Positions 15,698-26,183 are shown, numbered from the stretch's first letter. The stretch: 64,000 bases of DNA from Nitrosarchaeum sp. (GCA_002737445.1 NSIR01000007.1:1-64000); one strand, 5' to 3'. Program-made: numbers and translations. Notes: generated from the letters alone by a model not told the origin.

Positions 15698-17059
15698 TTG
15701 GCGATTTTACCAATAGATAGTGGGCGTTATGGTACTAAAGAAATGCTTGGTATTTTTAGTGAACAAAATAAAATAGATTATCAATTGGAAATAGAAGGAG
15801 TTGTCGCAATATCTCAAAGTGAAATTGGCATAATTCCAAAAACAGTTGGAAAAATAATTTACAATGCTGCAGTGTCTAAAAAAATTACGGTTAAAAGAGT
15901 TAAAGAATTGGAAGCTAAAAGTGATCATGACACTGCGGCATTAGTTGAATCATTAAGTGAGAAATGTTCAAAAAATGCAAGACCGTGGATTCATTATGGA
16001 TTAACAAGTAATGATTTGGTAGATACAAGTAATTCTATGCAAATAAGAGATGCATTACAAATTATTGAACCCAAGGTAGCAAAAATAGCAGTACTTTTAG
16101 CAAAAAGAGCAATACTACATGGGAAAATTCCAGCGGTAGGTAGAACTCATGGTCAACATGCAAGCATAATATCTTTCGGATTAAAATTTGCAAATTGGGC
16201 AGCAGAAATGGCAAAACATGTAGAAAGAATTGAAGAAATTAAAAAAAGAATTTTGATTTGCAAAACACTTGGAGTAGTTGGAACTGGATCATTGATGGGT
16301 ATAAAATCACTTGAAGTACAAAAAAGAGTAGCAAAAAGATTAAAGTTATTCCCAGCAGATGTAACCACACAGATAATTCCTAGAGAAAGATATGCAGAAT
16401 ATGTATTTGAGCTAGCATTGATTGGTGCAACTTTAGATAAAATTGCTGTAGAAATTAGAAATTTACAAAGAACTGAAATTGGAGAAGTTGCAGAAGAATT
16501 CAAAAAAGGTCAAATGGGAAGTAGTGCAGTTCCAGTAAAAAGAAATCCAATTAAAAGTGAAAGAGTTTCATCATTATCCAAAATATTACGTAGTCAAATA
16601 GCAATAACTTTTGAAAATATTCCGTTATGGCATGAACGGGATCTTTCAAATTCAGCAAATGAACGATTTGTATTACCTACAGCAGCCATTCTAGCAGATG
16701 AAATGCTGGAAACTATGATTAAAATAATTTCAAATTTAACAGTTAATGAGAAAAAAATTATAGATAATTTGTATATTACAAAAGGACAAATTTTTGCAGA
16801 ATTTGTGTTGGAAGCATTAATTAAAAAAGGCGTTCCAAGATTTATTGCATATAGAGATGTACAAAGAGTTGCTTTTGAAGCCAATGATAAGGAAATTCAA
16901 TATATTGATGCAATTAAAAATGATAAAGCATTTTCAACAAAACTTACAATAAAAGAAATTGATTCAATTTTTTCTCCAGAGAAACATCTAGGAGCATCTC
17001 CATTAATCATAAGTAATGTCAATAAATTAGTTCAAGAGACAATCAAAAAAATTATTTAG
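15698..17059 (+). CDS. purB: Adenylosuccinate lyase
   Basis: A 453-residue fumarase/aspartase-superfamily enzyme catalysing two steps of purine synthesis (SAICAR and adenylosuccinate cleavage). Signatures are RYGTKEMLGIFSEQ at the start, HYGLTSNDLVDTSNSMQ near residue 105, GRTHGQHASIISFGLKFANW near 150, and the family signature GQMGSSAVPVKRNPIKSERV near 275 with the catalytic-loop serine. The TTG start is chosen because the family begins at this point and no in-frame ATG precedes RYGTK. It overlaps the convergent gene by 8 bp. Confidence 0.95.
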   Translation: MAILPIDSGRYGTKEMLGIFSEQNKIDYQLEIEGVVAISQSEIGIIPKTVGKIIYNAAVSKKITVKRVKELEAKSDHDTAALVESLSEKCSKNARPWIHYGLTSNDLVDTSNSMQIRDALQIIEPKVAKIAVLLAKRAILHGKIPAVGRTHGQHASIISFGLKFANWAAEMAKHVERIEEIKKRILICKTLGVVGTGSLMGIKSLEVQKRVAKRLKLFPADVTTQIIPRERYAEYVFELALIGATLDKIAVEIRNLQRTEIGEVAEEFKKGQMGSSAVPVKRNPIKSERVSSLSKILRSQIAITFENIPLWHERDLSNSANERFVLPTAAILADEMLETMIKIISNLTVNEKKIIDNLYITKGQIFAEFVLEALIKKGVPRFIAYRDVQRVAFEANDKEIQYIDAIKNDKAFSTKLTIKEIDSIFSPEKHLGASPLIISNVNKLVQETIKKII

Positions 17060-17807
17060 ATTTTAACAGTGCTTTGTGGATTTTAGAACCATATTGTAAT
17101 GCTTTTTTTCGTTTAGTATAAGAAATTTCAGGAACTCCAATATCACATGCTAATTCTCTAATAATGTGCTTTCGAAGTAAATCTTCAGAATCATGAATTT
17201 TTTCAGATATAGGAATAGTTTTAGCAAATTCAATAAATGCCGGAGATAGTAGTGGTTGAATTATTTTAACATTGAATTCAGATGCGATTTGATTAACTGC
17301 TACCATCATTTTAATTTCATTATCCAATTTTAAATTCATAACTTCAGAAATTTTTGATTCTCCTTCAGATATAGCCATTCTATATGCATTGTAACCACAA
17401 AATAATTCATCTATCCCATTTGCAGTCACAACAAAATGAATTCCTAAACTTCTCGCCAATTTTGACACATAGTAAAACGCAATACAGTTTTCATTCCAAG
17501 AAAGATTATCAGTCTGTATTATTTGTTTTATTTTAAAAGCTGTTTCTTTAAAAGTATGAGAATCAATTTCTAAAATATTATGAATTAATTTTAATTGCAA
17601 GTTAACTTCCTTTGAAAATAAAATATCATGTGATTCTGGAAAACCAATAGTCAATAAAGTGACATCATATCCAAGATCTACACATATTTTAGAAATTAGG
17701 GTACTATCAACACCACCAGAAAATGCAATACCTATTTTTTTTTCAGTTATATTTTCATAAATTGAATTTTTAATTTTATCAAGTAGATCGACTTTCATTT
17801 TATTCAC
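17052..17807 (-). CDS. Stand-alone asparagine-synthase-like PP-loop ATPase
   Basis: A 251-residue protein with the N-type ATP pyrophosphatase P-loop GIAFSGGVDSTLISKI near residue 25, an adenine-binding region VVTANGIDELFCGYNAYR near 130, and a C-terminal helical part with LLRKHIIREL. This is the asparagine synthetase B C-terminal domain without the glutaminase domain. Stand-alone versions activate a carboxylate by adenylation and use free ammonia or another nucleophile. The substrate here is unknown; it could serve amino-acid or cofactor amidation. Confidence 0.8.
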   Translation of the reverse strand: MNKMKVDLLDKIKNSIYENITEKKIGIAFSGGVDSTLISKICVDLGYDVTLLTIGFPESHDILFSKEVNLQLKLIHNILEIDSHTFKETAFKIKQIIQTDNLSWNENCIAFYYVSKLARSLGIHFVVTANGIDELFCGYNAYRMAISEGESKISEVMNLKLDNEIKMMVAVNQIASEFNVKIIQPLLSPAFIEFAKTIPISEKIHDSEDLLRKHIIRELACDIGVPEISYTKRKKALQYGSKIHKALLKSK

Positions 17808-17886
17808 TAGAAATCACTAATAAAGAATGTAAAGCATCTATGATTAATCTTATGATCTAACTATTAATTTAGTAGTTTATGATAAA

Positions 17887-18168
17887 ATGATTATGAGACT
17901 ATCATCAGAATCCATAGATTTAGAATTAAAAAATCTAAAAGGGTGGACTGTTGTAAATAACAAAATGCATAAAGAATTTGAATTTAATGACTTTATTGAT
18001 ACATTTGGATTTATGACAAAAGCTGCAATACATATAGAAAAAATGAATCATCATCCTGAATGGTTTAACGTTTACAATAGACTAGTAGTTGATTTAACAA
18101 CTCATGATGCTGGAGGAATTACTGTAAATGACATTAATCTGGCTAAAATACTAAATTCATTAGAATAA
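17887..18168 (+). CDS. Pterin-4a-carbinolamine dehydratase (PCD/DCoH)
   Basis: A 93-residue enzyme with the PCD signature: a helix around [29 protein letters not shown] containing E-K-x-N-H-H-P-E-W, and the late [10 protein letters not shown] motif. PCD dehydrates 4a-hydroxytetrahydropterin or related pterins. The first ATG (17887) and the third codon ATG are both possible starts. It lies 76 bp before a pterin synthase-like gene, which supports a shared pterin role. Confidence 0.92.
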   Translation: MIMRLSSESIDLELKNLKGWTVVNNKMHKEFEFNDFIDTFGFMTKAAIHIEKMNHHPEWFNVYNRLVVDLTTHDAGGITVNDINLAKILNSLE

Positions 18169-18244
18169 TTTTAATGCATAAATAAAATAATTTACAATTT
18201 GACATTACAGAATTTATATACAGACACAAGACAGTTGACTTCAA

Positions 18245-19060
18245 ATGTCATCAAATCCAATAATTTTAGATTCGGATTTCAGATATATTGATAAAAAAGG
18301 GAATTTAATGAAAACTAGAACTGAATTAACAGTGGCACAGATGTTATCTTTTCTGGATATAGACTATGAATATGGCTACAAAATGTTATTAAAAAATGGA
18401 AATTCTGTAATTGTTGATTTTAAAACAATGAAAGGGTTGATTGAAGTAATTGATAATCAAGAAGACATAAAAAAATATAATGAAATTAAAGAAAATGCAT
18501 CTGAAGAAAAAGTGATGGCCATAGGGCATCCAAAATATGCAGCGCAAATTAAGGAATTAGAAGATTTAGTATTTTATGATAAAACACCTCAAACAGGATC
18601 AATATTTTTAGAAGACCCATCATTTTCATTTGATTATGCACACATTCTACCTTTAGTAGAAAAATGCTCTATACTACATGGACATACGTCTTCAGTAATG
18701 GTTGAATTGGTTGGGCAAATGAAAGATAATCTACTAGTAGATTTTGGAATAGCAAAAAAAATTATTAAAGAAGTTGTCACAGTATTTGATCATAAATTTT
18801 TCATAAATAGAAAATATCTTAAAAAAGAAGATGATTCACATTATCAGATTCAATTTGATGGGCCAAAAGGATTATTTGATATTCAAGTTCCAAAAAATAC
18901 TGCATATCTTTTAGAAGGCGAAGCGACGGTCGAAAATCTTTCAAGTGAAATAATAAAACTACTTGCTCCAAAATTACCTCAAAATGTAGAAGCTGTCGGT
19001 GTTTACATTTATGAAGGATACAATAAAGGATCTCATATTATTGCACATATTACAAGATAA
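18245..19060 (+). CDS. 6-pyruvoyl-tetrahydropterin synthase/QueD-like enzyme with an extra N-terminal domain
   Basis: A 271-residue protein. Residues from about 125 are the PTPS/QueD fold: metal histidines His133, His145 and His147 (AHIL and CSILHGH), catalytic Cys141 four residues before HGH, the FDHKF motif near 182, and the ATVENLSSEI acidic motif. Residues 1-115 form an additional alpha/beta domain (TRTELTVAQMLSFLDIDYEYGYKML, VIVDFKTMKGLIEVI) not found in ordinary PTPS; its VDFK...LIEV arrangement is reminiscent of nuclease-fold or VSR-like domains, but this is only a resemblance. It ends 6 bp before valS. Confidence 0.82.
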   Translation: MSSNPIILDSDFRYIDKKGNLMKTRTELTVAQMLSFLDIDYEYGYKMLLKNGNSVIVDFKTMKGLIEVIDNQEDIKKYNEIKENASEEKVMAIGHPKYAAQIKELEDLVFYDKTPQTGSIFLEDPSFSFDYAHILPLVEKCSILHGHTSSVMVELVGQMKDNLLVDFGIAKKIIKEVVTVFDHKFFINRKYLKKEDDSHYQIQFDGPKGLFDIQVPKNTAYLLEGEATVENLSSEIIKLLAPKLPQNVEAVGVYIYEGYNKGSHIIAHITR

Positions 19061-19066
19061 TTAGAA

Positions 19067-21388
19067 ATGGAACCAAAAATTGCTGAGAAAGCTTGGAATC
19101 CTGAATTAGAAAAAAAAATTCTTAATCAATGGATTGATGAAAAAATTTATGAATTTATACCAAAAGAGGAAAATTTTACAATTGATACACCACCGCCATA
19201 CCCATCTGGAAGACCATGGCACATAGGTGCAGCCGCACATTATTCACAAATTGATATGATAGCACGAACAGCAAGAATGGCTGGAAAAAATGTGTATTTT
19301 CCGATTGGAATTGATAGAAATGGTCTCCCTGTTGAAATTTACACAGAAAAAAAGCACGGCATAAGAATGCGTGAAACAGAAAGAGGTGAATTTCTAAAAT
19401 TATGTAGAGCCGCATTAGATGATTTAGAAGATGAGATGATTTTGATTATGAAAAGTTTAGGAATTAGTGGAGATTTTGCCAATTATTATAGAACAGATTC
19501 TGAAGAATACAGAACATTAACACAATCCACGTTTATCGAATTGTGGAAAAAAGGACAAGTGTATCTTGCAAATAGACCAAATAATTATGATTGGGTTTCA
19601 GGTACCACTATAGCTGATGCTGAAATTACATATGAAGATTTACCAACTAAATTAGTGTACATGAAATTTCAAATTAAAGATACAGATAAAGAAATAATTA
19701 TTGCAAGTACTAGACCCGAACTTCTTTGTGCATGTAAAACCATTATTGTAAATCCAGAAGATGAAAGATATTCGAAATATATTGGATGTAAAATCATCGT
19801 ACCAATTACTAATGTAGAAGTGGAGTTGAAAACACATCATTCAGCTCACAAAGAATTTGGTTCGGGTGCACTAATGGTGTGTAGTTATGGTGACCAAAAT
19901 GATGTTGCAGTATTTAGAGAATTACAATTACAAGAAATTGTTGCAATTGGATTAGATGGAAAAATGACAGAAGTTGCTGGTGAATACATGGGATTAAAAC
20001 CAAAACAAGCACGAGCAAAAATTACAGAAGATTTACAAAATAAAGGATTAATAGAAAAAATCGAAGATATAATTCATAGAACACCTGTATCTGAACGAAG
20101 TAAAAATCCAATTGAAATAATTCCAATGGAAGAATATTATTTAAAACAAAAAGAATCAATAGATAAAATGAAAAAACTAGGACATGAAATTACATTTTAT
20201 CCAATCATGCATAAACAGATCTTGTCAAATTGGTTGGAATCTATCAACATTGATTGGCCAATATCAAGAAGACGATACTATGGCACAGAAATTCCTATTT
20301 GGTATTGCAAAAATTGTTCCAAAGCTCATGTACCTGAACCTGGAAAATACTACAAACCGTGGCTAGAAAAGTGTCCTATCAGTCAATGTTCTGAATGTGG
20401 AAATAGTGAATTTGTGGGCGAAGAAAGAACCTTTGATACATGGATGGATTCTAGTGTATCACCTCTTTTTATTAGTAAATTTAACAAAGATCAAGAATTT
20501 TTTAACAAAGTATATCCTGCATCAATTCGTCCTCAAGCAAAAGACATTGTAAGAACTTGGCTATACTACACCCTTCTAAGGTGTGAACAACTTACTGGAA
20601 AAAAACCATGGTCAGAAGCATGGATTATGGGATATGGTCTTGATGAAAAAGGAATGAAAATGAGCAAGAGTAAAGGAAATGCAATTGATCCTTTACCAGT
20701 AATTGAGCAGTTTGGAGCAGATACTTTTAGATTTTGGAGTGCAAGTGAAGTAAATCACGGATATGATTTTAGATGTAATGAGCAAAAAATTGAATCGACG
20801 AAGAAATTTCTTAGTAAATTATGGAATGTATCCAGATTTTTATCTAGTTTCCCTATTATTGAAACAGCAATTCCTACAGATACAGACAAATGGATATTAT
20901 CTGAATTAGATAATTTAATTATAGAATGTAAAAAAGGATATGATGAATATAATTTCTTTATTCCTGCAATAGCAATTAGAGAATTTACATGGAATATTTT
21001 TGCAGCACATTATATTGAAATGGTTAAAGGAAGAGCATATGGAATTGATTTTTCAGATGAAGAAAGAGATGCTGCAATATACACATTGCATAAAACATTA
21101 TCAACTATTTTAAAATTATTAGCCCCAATTACACCATTTATCACAGAATATCTTTGGAAAATATTGTATTCATCTCAAAGCATACACAAACAACACCAAG
21201 TAAAAACAGAATCAAAATATAGTGAAAATAAAATTACAAAAGACATAGCTGAATTTAATTCAAAAGTATGGAATGAAAAAAAGGCGAAAAATTTATCATT
21301 AAAAGATTCAATCACAATGATAATTCCAGAAAATCTAGAATCTTTTAAAAAAGACTTGAAATCAATGCATAATTTATTAGATAATTGA
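19067..21388 (+). CDS. valS: Valyl-tRNA synthetase
   Basis: A 773-residue class Ia aminoacyl-tRNA synthetase. It has PPPYPSGRPWHIGAAAH with the HIGH-type motif near residue 46, the valine-specific WVSGTTIADAEI region, the CP1 editing domain with STRPELL and GSGALMVCSYGDQND, a zinc knuckle CKNCSKAH...C, and the KMSKSKGNAIDPL motif near 537. The C-terminal anticodon-binding helical domain is shorter than in bacterial ValRS, as in many archaea. It follows the pterin gene closely and is probably in the same transcript. Confidence 0.95.
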   Translation: MEPKIAEKAWNPELEKKILNQWIDEKIYEFIPKEENFTIDTPPPYPSGRPWHIGAAAHYSQIDMIARTARMAGKNVYFPIGIDRNGLPVEIYTEKKHGIRMRETERGEFLKLCRAALDDLEDEMILIMKSLGISGDFANYYRTDSEEYRTLTQSTFIELWKKGQVYLANRPNNYDWVSGTTIADAEITYEDLPTKLVYMKFQIKDTDKEIIIASTRPELLCACKTIIVNPEDERYSKYIGCKIIVPITNVEVELKTHHSAHKEFGSGALMVCSYGDQNDVAVFRELQLQEIVAIGLDGKMTEVAGEYMGLKPKQARAKITEDLQNKGLIEKIEDIIHRTPVSERSKNPIEIIPMEEYYLKQKESIDKMKKLGHEITFYPIMHKQILSNWLESINIDWPISRRRYYGTEIPIWYCKNCSKAHVPEPGKYYKPWLEKCPISQCSECGNSEFVGEERTFDTWMDSSVSPLFISKFNKDQEFFNKVYPASIRPQAKDIVRTWLYYTLLRCEQLTGKKPWSEAWIMGYGLDEKGMKMSKSKGNAIDPLPVIEQFGADTFRFWSASEVNHGYDFRCNEQKIESTKKFLSKLWNVSRFLSSFPIIETAIPTDTDKWILSELDNLIIECKKGYDEYNFFIPAIAIREFTWNIFAAHYIEMVKGRAYGIDFSDEERDAAIYTLHKTLSTILKLLAPITPFITEYLWKILYSSQSIHKQHQVKTESKYSENKITKDIAEFNSKVWNEKKAKNLSLKDSITMIIPENLESFKKDLKSMHNLLDN

Positions 21389-21516
21389 GCCTAAAATGTA
21401 CAATTTTAATAAATGATTATAATTAATTCCAAAATATTAAATTAAAATATTTAGTAAATTAATAAATTTAAATTATAATAACAGACTTAATTTAAAAAAT
21501 CAGTAATTTTTTGAAT

Positions 21517-22137
21517 TCAATTAGTTTTTAATTTTTTTATTAAATTTACAAAATATTTGTGTAAGGAAACATCTTGTATTAATTCGGGGTGAAATGCAAC
21601 AGCAATAATATTATTTTTTTTTACCGCTATTATTTTTTCATTAAATTTTGCTAAAATTTCTACATCAGGACCAACATCAGATACAGATGGTGCTCTAATG
21701 AATACACCGTTAAATTTTGGAATATTAATTGAATTCATAGAAATCTCTGCCTCAAATGATTCTTTTTGTCTTCCAAAAGAATTTCGTTCTAATTTTATGT
21801 CAAGTAAATTCAAAAGTGGTTGATTTGTTTTTCCAAGAACATGATCATTAACTGACTTTGAAAGTAAAATCATGCCAGCACAAATTCCCAATACAGGCAT
21901 TCCACGTTCAATTTTTTCTTTAATTATTTTGAGTGAACTATTTACAAGAGAAAGTTGACCTATAGTTGTACTTTCACCTCCAGGAATTATCAGACCATCA
22001 AGTTTAGAAATATCTTCAGTTGTTTTTACACCTATAACTTTACCATCTATACCTAATTCTTTTAATGCAATCTGAGTAGAAGTTATGTTTTCATGTGCAT
22101 CCCCTTGAATTGCTAAAACTCCAACAGTGAGACTCAT
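21517..22137 (-). CDS. pdxT: Pyridoxal 5'-phosphate synthase glutaminase subunit
   Basis: A 206-residue class I glutaminase that supplies ammonia to PdxS. It shows [11 protein letters not shown] at the start, the oxyanion region [12 protein letters not shown], the nucleophile Cys in [13 protein letters not shown] near residue 84, and the His-Glu pair in VAFHPELI near 180. The start overlaps the pdxS stop by 4 bp. Confidence 0.95.
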   Translation of the reverse strand: MSLTVGVLAIQGDAHENITSTQIALKELGIDGKVIGVKTTEDISKLDGLIIPGGESTTIGQLSLVNSSLKIIKEKIERGMPVLGICAGMILLSKSVNDHVLGKTNQPLLNLLDIKLERNSFGRQKESFEAEISMNSINIPKFNGVFIRAPSVSDVGPDVEILAKFNEKIIAVKKNNIIAVAFHPELIQDVSLHKYFVNLIKKLKTN

Positions 22138-23102
22138 GCTGAACCTCCACGTTCTTGCATTCGTAATTCTAAGGTTTTAACATCTAATCCCAGCATGGAT
22201 TGTCTTTCATCAATCATTTTTTGGGCTTCTTTTACTTTATCAGATTCATTCCAAAAAGTAGTTGCAAGTACTATAGCTCTTGCTCTTTCTTTGACATCAT
22301 TTGCATTAAAAATTCCAGATCCTACAAATATCCCATCACATCCAAGTGACATTAAATATGCAGCATCTGCAGGTGTTGCGATTCCACCTGCAGCAAAATT
22401 AACAACTGGAAGTCTTCCAAGTTTTGCAGTTTCTTCAACAATATCATAAGATACTTTGAAGTCTCTTGCAATTCGTACTAGATCCTGATTATCACCAGAA
22501 TCATAAATTGATTTAATTATTCTTAATTCATCATTTACTTTTTTAATATGAGTAACGGCTTCTGCAACATTTCCGGTACCAGGTTCTCCTTTAGTTCGAA
22601 TCATTGCAGCCCCTTCTTCAATTCTTCTTAGTGCTTCAGATAAAGATCTTGCACCATTAACGAACGGAGTTGTAAAATCCCACTTCCAAATATGATGAGT
22701 TTCATCAGCTGGTGTTAAAACTTCTGATTCATCTATCATATCGACATTGGTTTCTTGGAGAATTTTAGCTTCATAGACATGACCTATTCTACATTTCGCC
22801 ATAACTGGAATTGTTACTGAATCCGCAATATCTTCAATAATTCTGATACTTGCTGTTCGTGCAACTCCACCTGCCTTTCTTACATCAGAAGGTAGTTTAT
22901 CCAAAACCATAACAGATACAGCCCCAGCTTCTTCTGCAATTTGAGCTTGCTCTACTGTAGTTACATCCATAATTACACCATTTTTTAGCATATGAGCAAA
23001 ACCACGTTTCAAAGTAGATGTACCACGTAAAATATTCATAGAGTCTGATTCATCTTTAATTATTCCTTTTGCATCAATTCTTTCTCCAGAAAGTGGAAGC
23101 AT
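22134..23102 (-). CDS. pdxS: Pyridoxal 5'-phosphate synthase subunit
   Basis: A 322-residue TIM-barrel enzyme that builds PLP from ribose-5-P, glyceraldehyde-3-P and ammonia. Signatures are [15 protein letters not shown] near residue 35, [21 protein letters not shown] near 75, [34 protein letters not shown], and the phosphate loops [14 protein letters not shown] and [12 protein letters not shown] 20-residue N-terminal leader precedes the usual start, so a later start is possible. It is the promoter-proximal gene of the pdxST operon. Confidence 0.95.
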   Translation of the reverse strand: MLPLSGERIDAKGIIKDESDSMNILRGTSTLKRGFAHMLKNGVIMDVTTVEQAQIAEEAGAVSVMVLDKLPSDVRKAGGVARTASIRIIEDIADSVTIPVMAKCRIGHVYEAKILQETNVDMIDESEVLTPADETHHIWKWDFTTPFVNGARSLSEALRRIEEGAAMIRTKGEPGTGNVAEAVTHIKKVNDELRIIKSIYDSGDNQDLVRIARDFKVSYDIVEETAKLGRLPVVNFAAGGIATPADAAYLMSLGCDGIFVGSGIFNANDVKERARAIVLATTFWNESDKVKEAQKMIDERQSMLGLDVKTLELRMQERGGSA

Positions 23103-23132
23103 AATCAGAGTTTTATCAGAGGTTATTTGTAT

Positions 23133-23666
23133 CTATTTACTTATTTGCTCTGCGATTTCATCAAGTTGAGATTCTACCATAAAAATTATTGGCGGTATAA
23201 ATTTATCAGTAGCATTTTGTTCTGGCCAATTAATTTGATTAGTTCTTCCATTTAGAGTGATTTTAATATTTGATTTTTGAAAATCAGTAACGTTATCTCG
23301 TATAGGAAATGATTCAGACGGGATTGATATAAATCCAGTTTCTTTAATGAGTGCTTTTAATTTATGAAAAGTTTGAACCTCGAGTTGAGATTTTATTTCT
23401 GGTTTTGGATAACCATTTTCAGTTAGAGTGTATTTTATTTCACCATTATTTTTTATTAATAAAATTTCAGTTTTTTCCGCTCCAATTCTTTCAGTTACTC
23501 CAAAAGATATTTTTTTAAATTGATATTTTGCATATTCAATTTCAATTACATCGTTTGGATTAGATGCAGAATATGGAATATCAGATTTTGTGATCAATGG
23601 AATGGCAATTAAAATTGCAAGAATTGCAGGAATTGCTGCTGCTAATAAAATAATTGGCTTTACCAT
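23133..23666 (-). CDS. Exported/membrane-anchored protein, unknown
   Basis: A 177-residue protein with an N-terminal signal-anchor (PIILLAAAIPAILAILIAIPLI) followed by a beta-rich soluble part facing outward (IEIEYAKYQFKKISFG, TEILLIKNNGEIKYTLTENG). No cysteines are seen, and no family is recognised. It lies 30 bp upstream of pdxS on the same strand, so it may be the first gene of that transcript. Confidence 0.6.
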   Translation of the reverse strand: MVKPIILLAAAIPAILAILIAIPLITKSDIPYSASNPNDVIEIEYAKYQFKKISFGVTERIGAEKTEILLIKNNGEIKYTLTENGYPKPEIKSQLEVQTFHKLKALIKETGFISIPSESFPIRDNVTDFQKSNIKITLNGRTNQINWPEQNATDKFIPPIIFMVESQLDEIAEQISK

Positions 23667-23757
23667 GATTTATCTTAATGGTTGTAGAACTACGTTAATC
23701 GCAAATAAATCTTGGTTAAAATAACTTAAAATTCAAGTCCATTTCATTCTTGTTCGT

Positions 23758-23909
23758 GGGGTCGTAGCCTAGCCTGGTAGGGCGACAGTGTATACGATAG
23801 ATCACCGCTAAGGGCTCCAAAGGTAAACTAAGCTAAACTGACTCACGGATGATGTAAGTTTGGAGCTGTAGTGACCCGTAGGTCGCCGGTTCAACTCCGG
23901 TCGGCCCCA
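23758..23909 (+). tRNA. tRNA-Trp (CCA) with two introns
   Basis: Removing two insertions gives a 74-nt tRNA: acceptor GGGGTCG / CGGCCCC, anticodon stem ACGGG / CCCGT and loop CTCCAAA with anticodon CCA at 23817-23819. Intron 1 (about 23787-23811, 25 nt) splits the 5' anticodon stem. Intron 2 (about 23821-23873, 53 nt) follows position 37. Intron 2 contains CTGA (a D'-like box) and GATGATG (a C'-like box), as in archaeal pre-tRNA-Trp whose intron guides 2'-O-methylation. Exact splice sites are inferred from the mature fold only. Confidence 0.85.
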
Positions 23910-23918
23910 CGTAAAATA

Positions 23919-26183
23919 TTATTTATTTCTCAAAACATTTAGTGCGGATCCAGCTTTAAACCATTCTATTTGAGATTTATTATAAGAATGATTAAGAGAA
24001 ATTTCATCTTGTGTAGAATCATTATGTTTAATGATACAACTGATTGGTTTTTCGGGTTCTAGATTACTTAATCCAATCAAACTAATTTTATCATCTTCTT
24101 GAATCAAACTATAATCATCTGGATTACTAAAAGTCAATGCTAGAATTCCTTGCTTTTTGAGATTTGTTTCATGTATTCGGGCAAGACTTTTTGTAATAAC
24201 AGCTGCACATCCCAAATATCTAGGAGTCATGGCAGCATGTTCCCTACTACTACCCTCCCCATAATTGTGATCACCTATGATTATCCATTTGATTCCTTTT
24301 TCTTTATACTGTCTTGCAATTATTGAAAAAGATTCAATTTTACCATTTAAGAGATTCTTACCTTTACCAATTTCATTGCTAAATGCATTTTCTGCACCTA
24401 AGAGCATGTTATCACTTAGATTATCAATGTGACCTCTAAGTGATAACCAAGCACCTGCAGGAGATATGTGATCTGTAGTACATTTTCCTTTTGCTTTAAT
24501 AATTATTGGAATATCTTCAAAATCTTTTCCATCCCAAATTGAAAATGGTTCTAAACGTTGAAGTCTCTTACTATTAGGATCAATTATCACTTCAATGTCA
24601 CTAGAATTTTCAGGAGGTGAAATAAAAATTCCTTTAGGCACAATAAATCCATTTTCAGGAACTTCTGGTGCAGATTTAGGTGGTTCAAGTTTGAATTTTG
24701 TTCCATCTGCAGCAATCAATTCGTCTTTAAGAGGATTAAATGAAAGTCTACCTGCTAGAGCAAGTGCTATAATCATTTCAGGACTACCAATAAAATTAAA
24801 AGTGTTTCTTTGACCATCATTACGACCTGGAAAATTTCGATTAAATGTAGTTACAATTGTATTTTTTGCATCATTTGCTAATTCAGGTCTTTTCCATTGA
24901 CCTATACATGGACCACATGCATTTGCTAATACAGTAGCTCCAATCTCCTTTAATGAATCCATTTGTCCATCTCTTTCAATAGTACTACGGATTTGTTCTG
25001 AACCAGGTGTGATTAGTAAAGGAATTTTAGATCTAATGCCTTTTAATTTTGCTTGATCAGCTAAACTTGCAGCTCGAGACATATCTTCATAAGATGAATT
25101 TGTACAGCTTCCAATTAATGCGACAGATATCGTATCAACGTATTGATTAGATTTTACATCATTAGCTAAATCAGATATAGGGCGTCCAAGATCAGGGGTA
25201 TTAGGACCAACAATATGTGGTTCTAATGTTGAAAGATTAATTTCAATAATTTTATCAAAGAATTTTTCGGGAGTAGATTCTATTTCAGGATCGGCTACAA
25301 GTAATTCTTTATTATGATTTGCAAGTTCAGCGATTTTTTCTCTATTTGTAAATTTAAGATAAGTTTCCATCCTATCATCATATGGAAAAATAGAACATGT
25401 TGCACCTATTTCTGCACCCATGTTTGTGATTGTAGCTTTTCCAGTGCAACTAATAGCATTGGTTCCAGATCCAAAATATTCAATAATGGAATTTGTTCCC
25501 CCTGAAACTGTAAGTTCTTCAGCTACTTTGAGTATGATATCTTTTGGTGCAGTCCATCCGTTTAATTTACCAGTGAGTTTGACACCAATTCTTTTAGGAT
25601 ATAATAATTCCCATGGTAATCCAGCCATTGTTTCAGCCGCATCCAATCCTCCCACACCAATTGCAATCATAGCTAAACCACCTGCATTTGGAGTATGAGA
25701 ATCAGTACCAATCATTAATCCACCTGGAAATGCATAATTTTCAAGAACTACTTGATGAATGATACCTGCTCCTGGTTTCCAAAAACCACAGCCATATTTA
25801 CTGGCAGCTGATTGTAGAAATTTGAAAACTTCACTATTTTCATCAAGTGCAATTTTCATATCAGCTTCACCTTCCACTTGAGCACGGATTAGATGATCAC
25901 AGTGAACAGTGGTTGGTAGCGATGTTTTTTTAAGTTCTGCCTGCATGAATTGTAACATTACCATTTGCCCAGTTACGTCCTGTAAAGCCACTCTATCAGG
26001 AATAAGTAAAACATAATTTTTTCCCCCGTCAAGATTATTTTCATTAACTAAATCTAAATGTCCAACAAGAATTTTTTCGGTAAGTGTTAAAGGTCTTCCA
26101 ACGACTTGGCGATATTTTTGTATATTTTGTCGTAATTTTTTGTAGACATTAGTTACTAATTCTGGAGTAGTGTCTATGTTCAT
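23919..26183 (-). CDS. acnA: Aconitate hydratase
   Basis: A 754-residue 4Fe-4S dehydratase of the TCA cycle (citrate to isocitrate). Cluster cysteines are visible in GSCTNSSYEDM and in ANACGPCIGQW. Substrate motifs are GTDSHTPNAGGLAMIAIGVGGLDA and FPGRNDGQ. The swivel domain follows with GDHNYGEGSSREHAAMTPRYLG near residue 640, including the catalytic serine. It is complete and monocistronic, its 3' end only 9 bp from tRNA-Trp. Confidence 0.95.
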   Translation of the reverse strand: MNIDTTPELVTNVYKKLRQNIQKYRQVVGRPLTLTEKILVGHLDLVNENNLDGGKNYVLLIPDRVALQDVTGQMVMLQFMQAELKKTSLPTTVHCDHLIRAQVEGEADMKIALDENSEVFKFLQSAASKYGCGFWKPGAGIIHQVVLENYAFPGGLMIGTDSHTPNAGGLAMIAIGVGGLDAAETMAGLPWELLYPKRIGVKLTGKLNGWTAPKDIILKVAEELTVSGGTNSIIEYFGSGTNAISCTGKATITNMGAEIGATCSIFPYDDRMETYLKFTNREKIAELANHNKELLVADPEIESTPEKFFDKIIEINLSTLEPHIVGPNTPDLGRPISDLANDVKSNQYVDTISVALIGSCTNSSYEDMSRAASLADQAKLKGIRSKIPLLITPGSEQIRSTIERDGQMDSLKEIGATVLANACGPCIGQWKRPELANDAKNTIVTTFNRNFPGRNDGQRNTFNFIGSPEMIIALALAGRLSFNPLKDELIAADGTKFKLEPPKSAPEVPENGFIVPKGIFISPPENSSDIEVIIDPNSKRLQRLEPFSIWDGKDFEDIPIIIKAKGKCTTDHISPAGAWLSLRGHIDNLSDNMLLGAENAFSNEIGKGKNLLNGKIESFSIIARQYKEKGIKWIIIGDHNYGEGSSREHAAMTPRYLGCAAVITKSLARIHETNLKKQGILALTFSNPDDYSLIQEDDKISLIGLSNLEPEKPISCIIKHNDSTQDEISLNHSYNKSQIEWFKAGSALNVLRNK

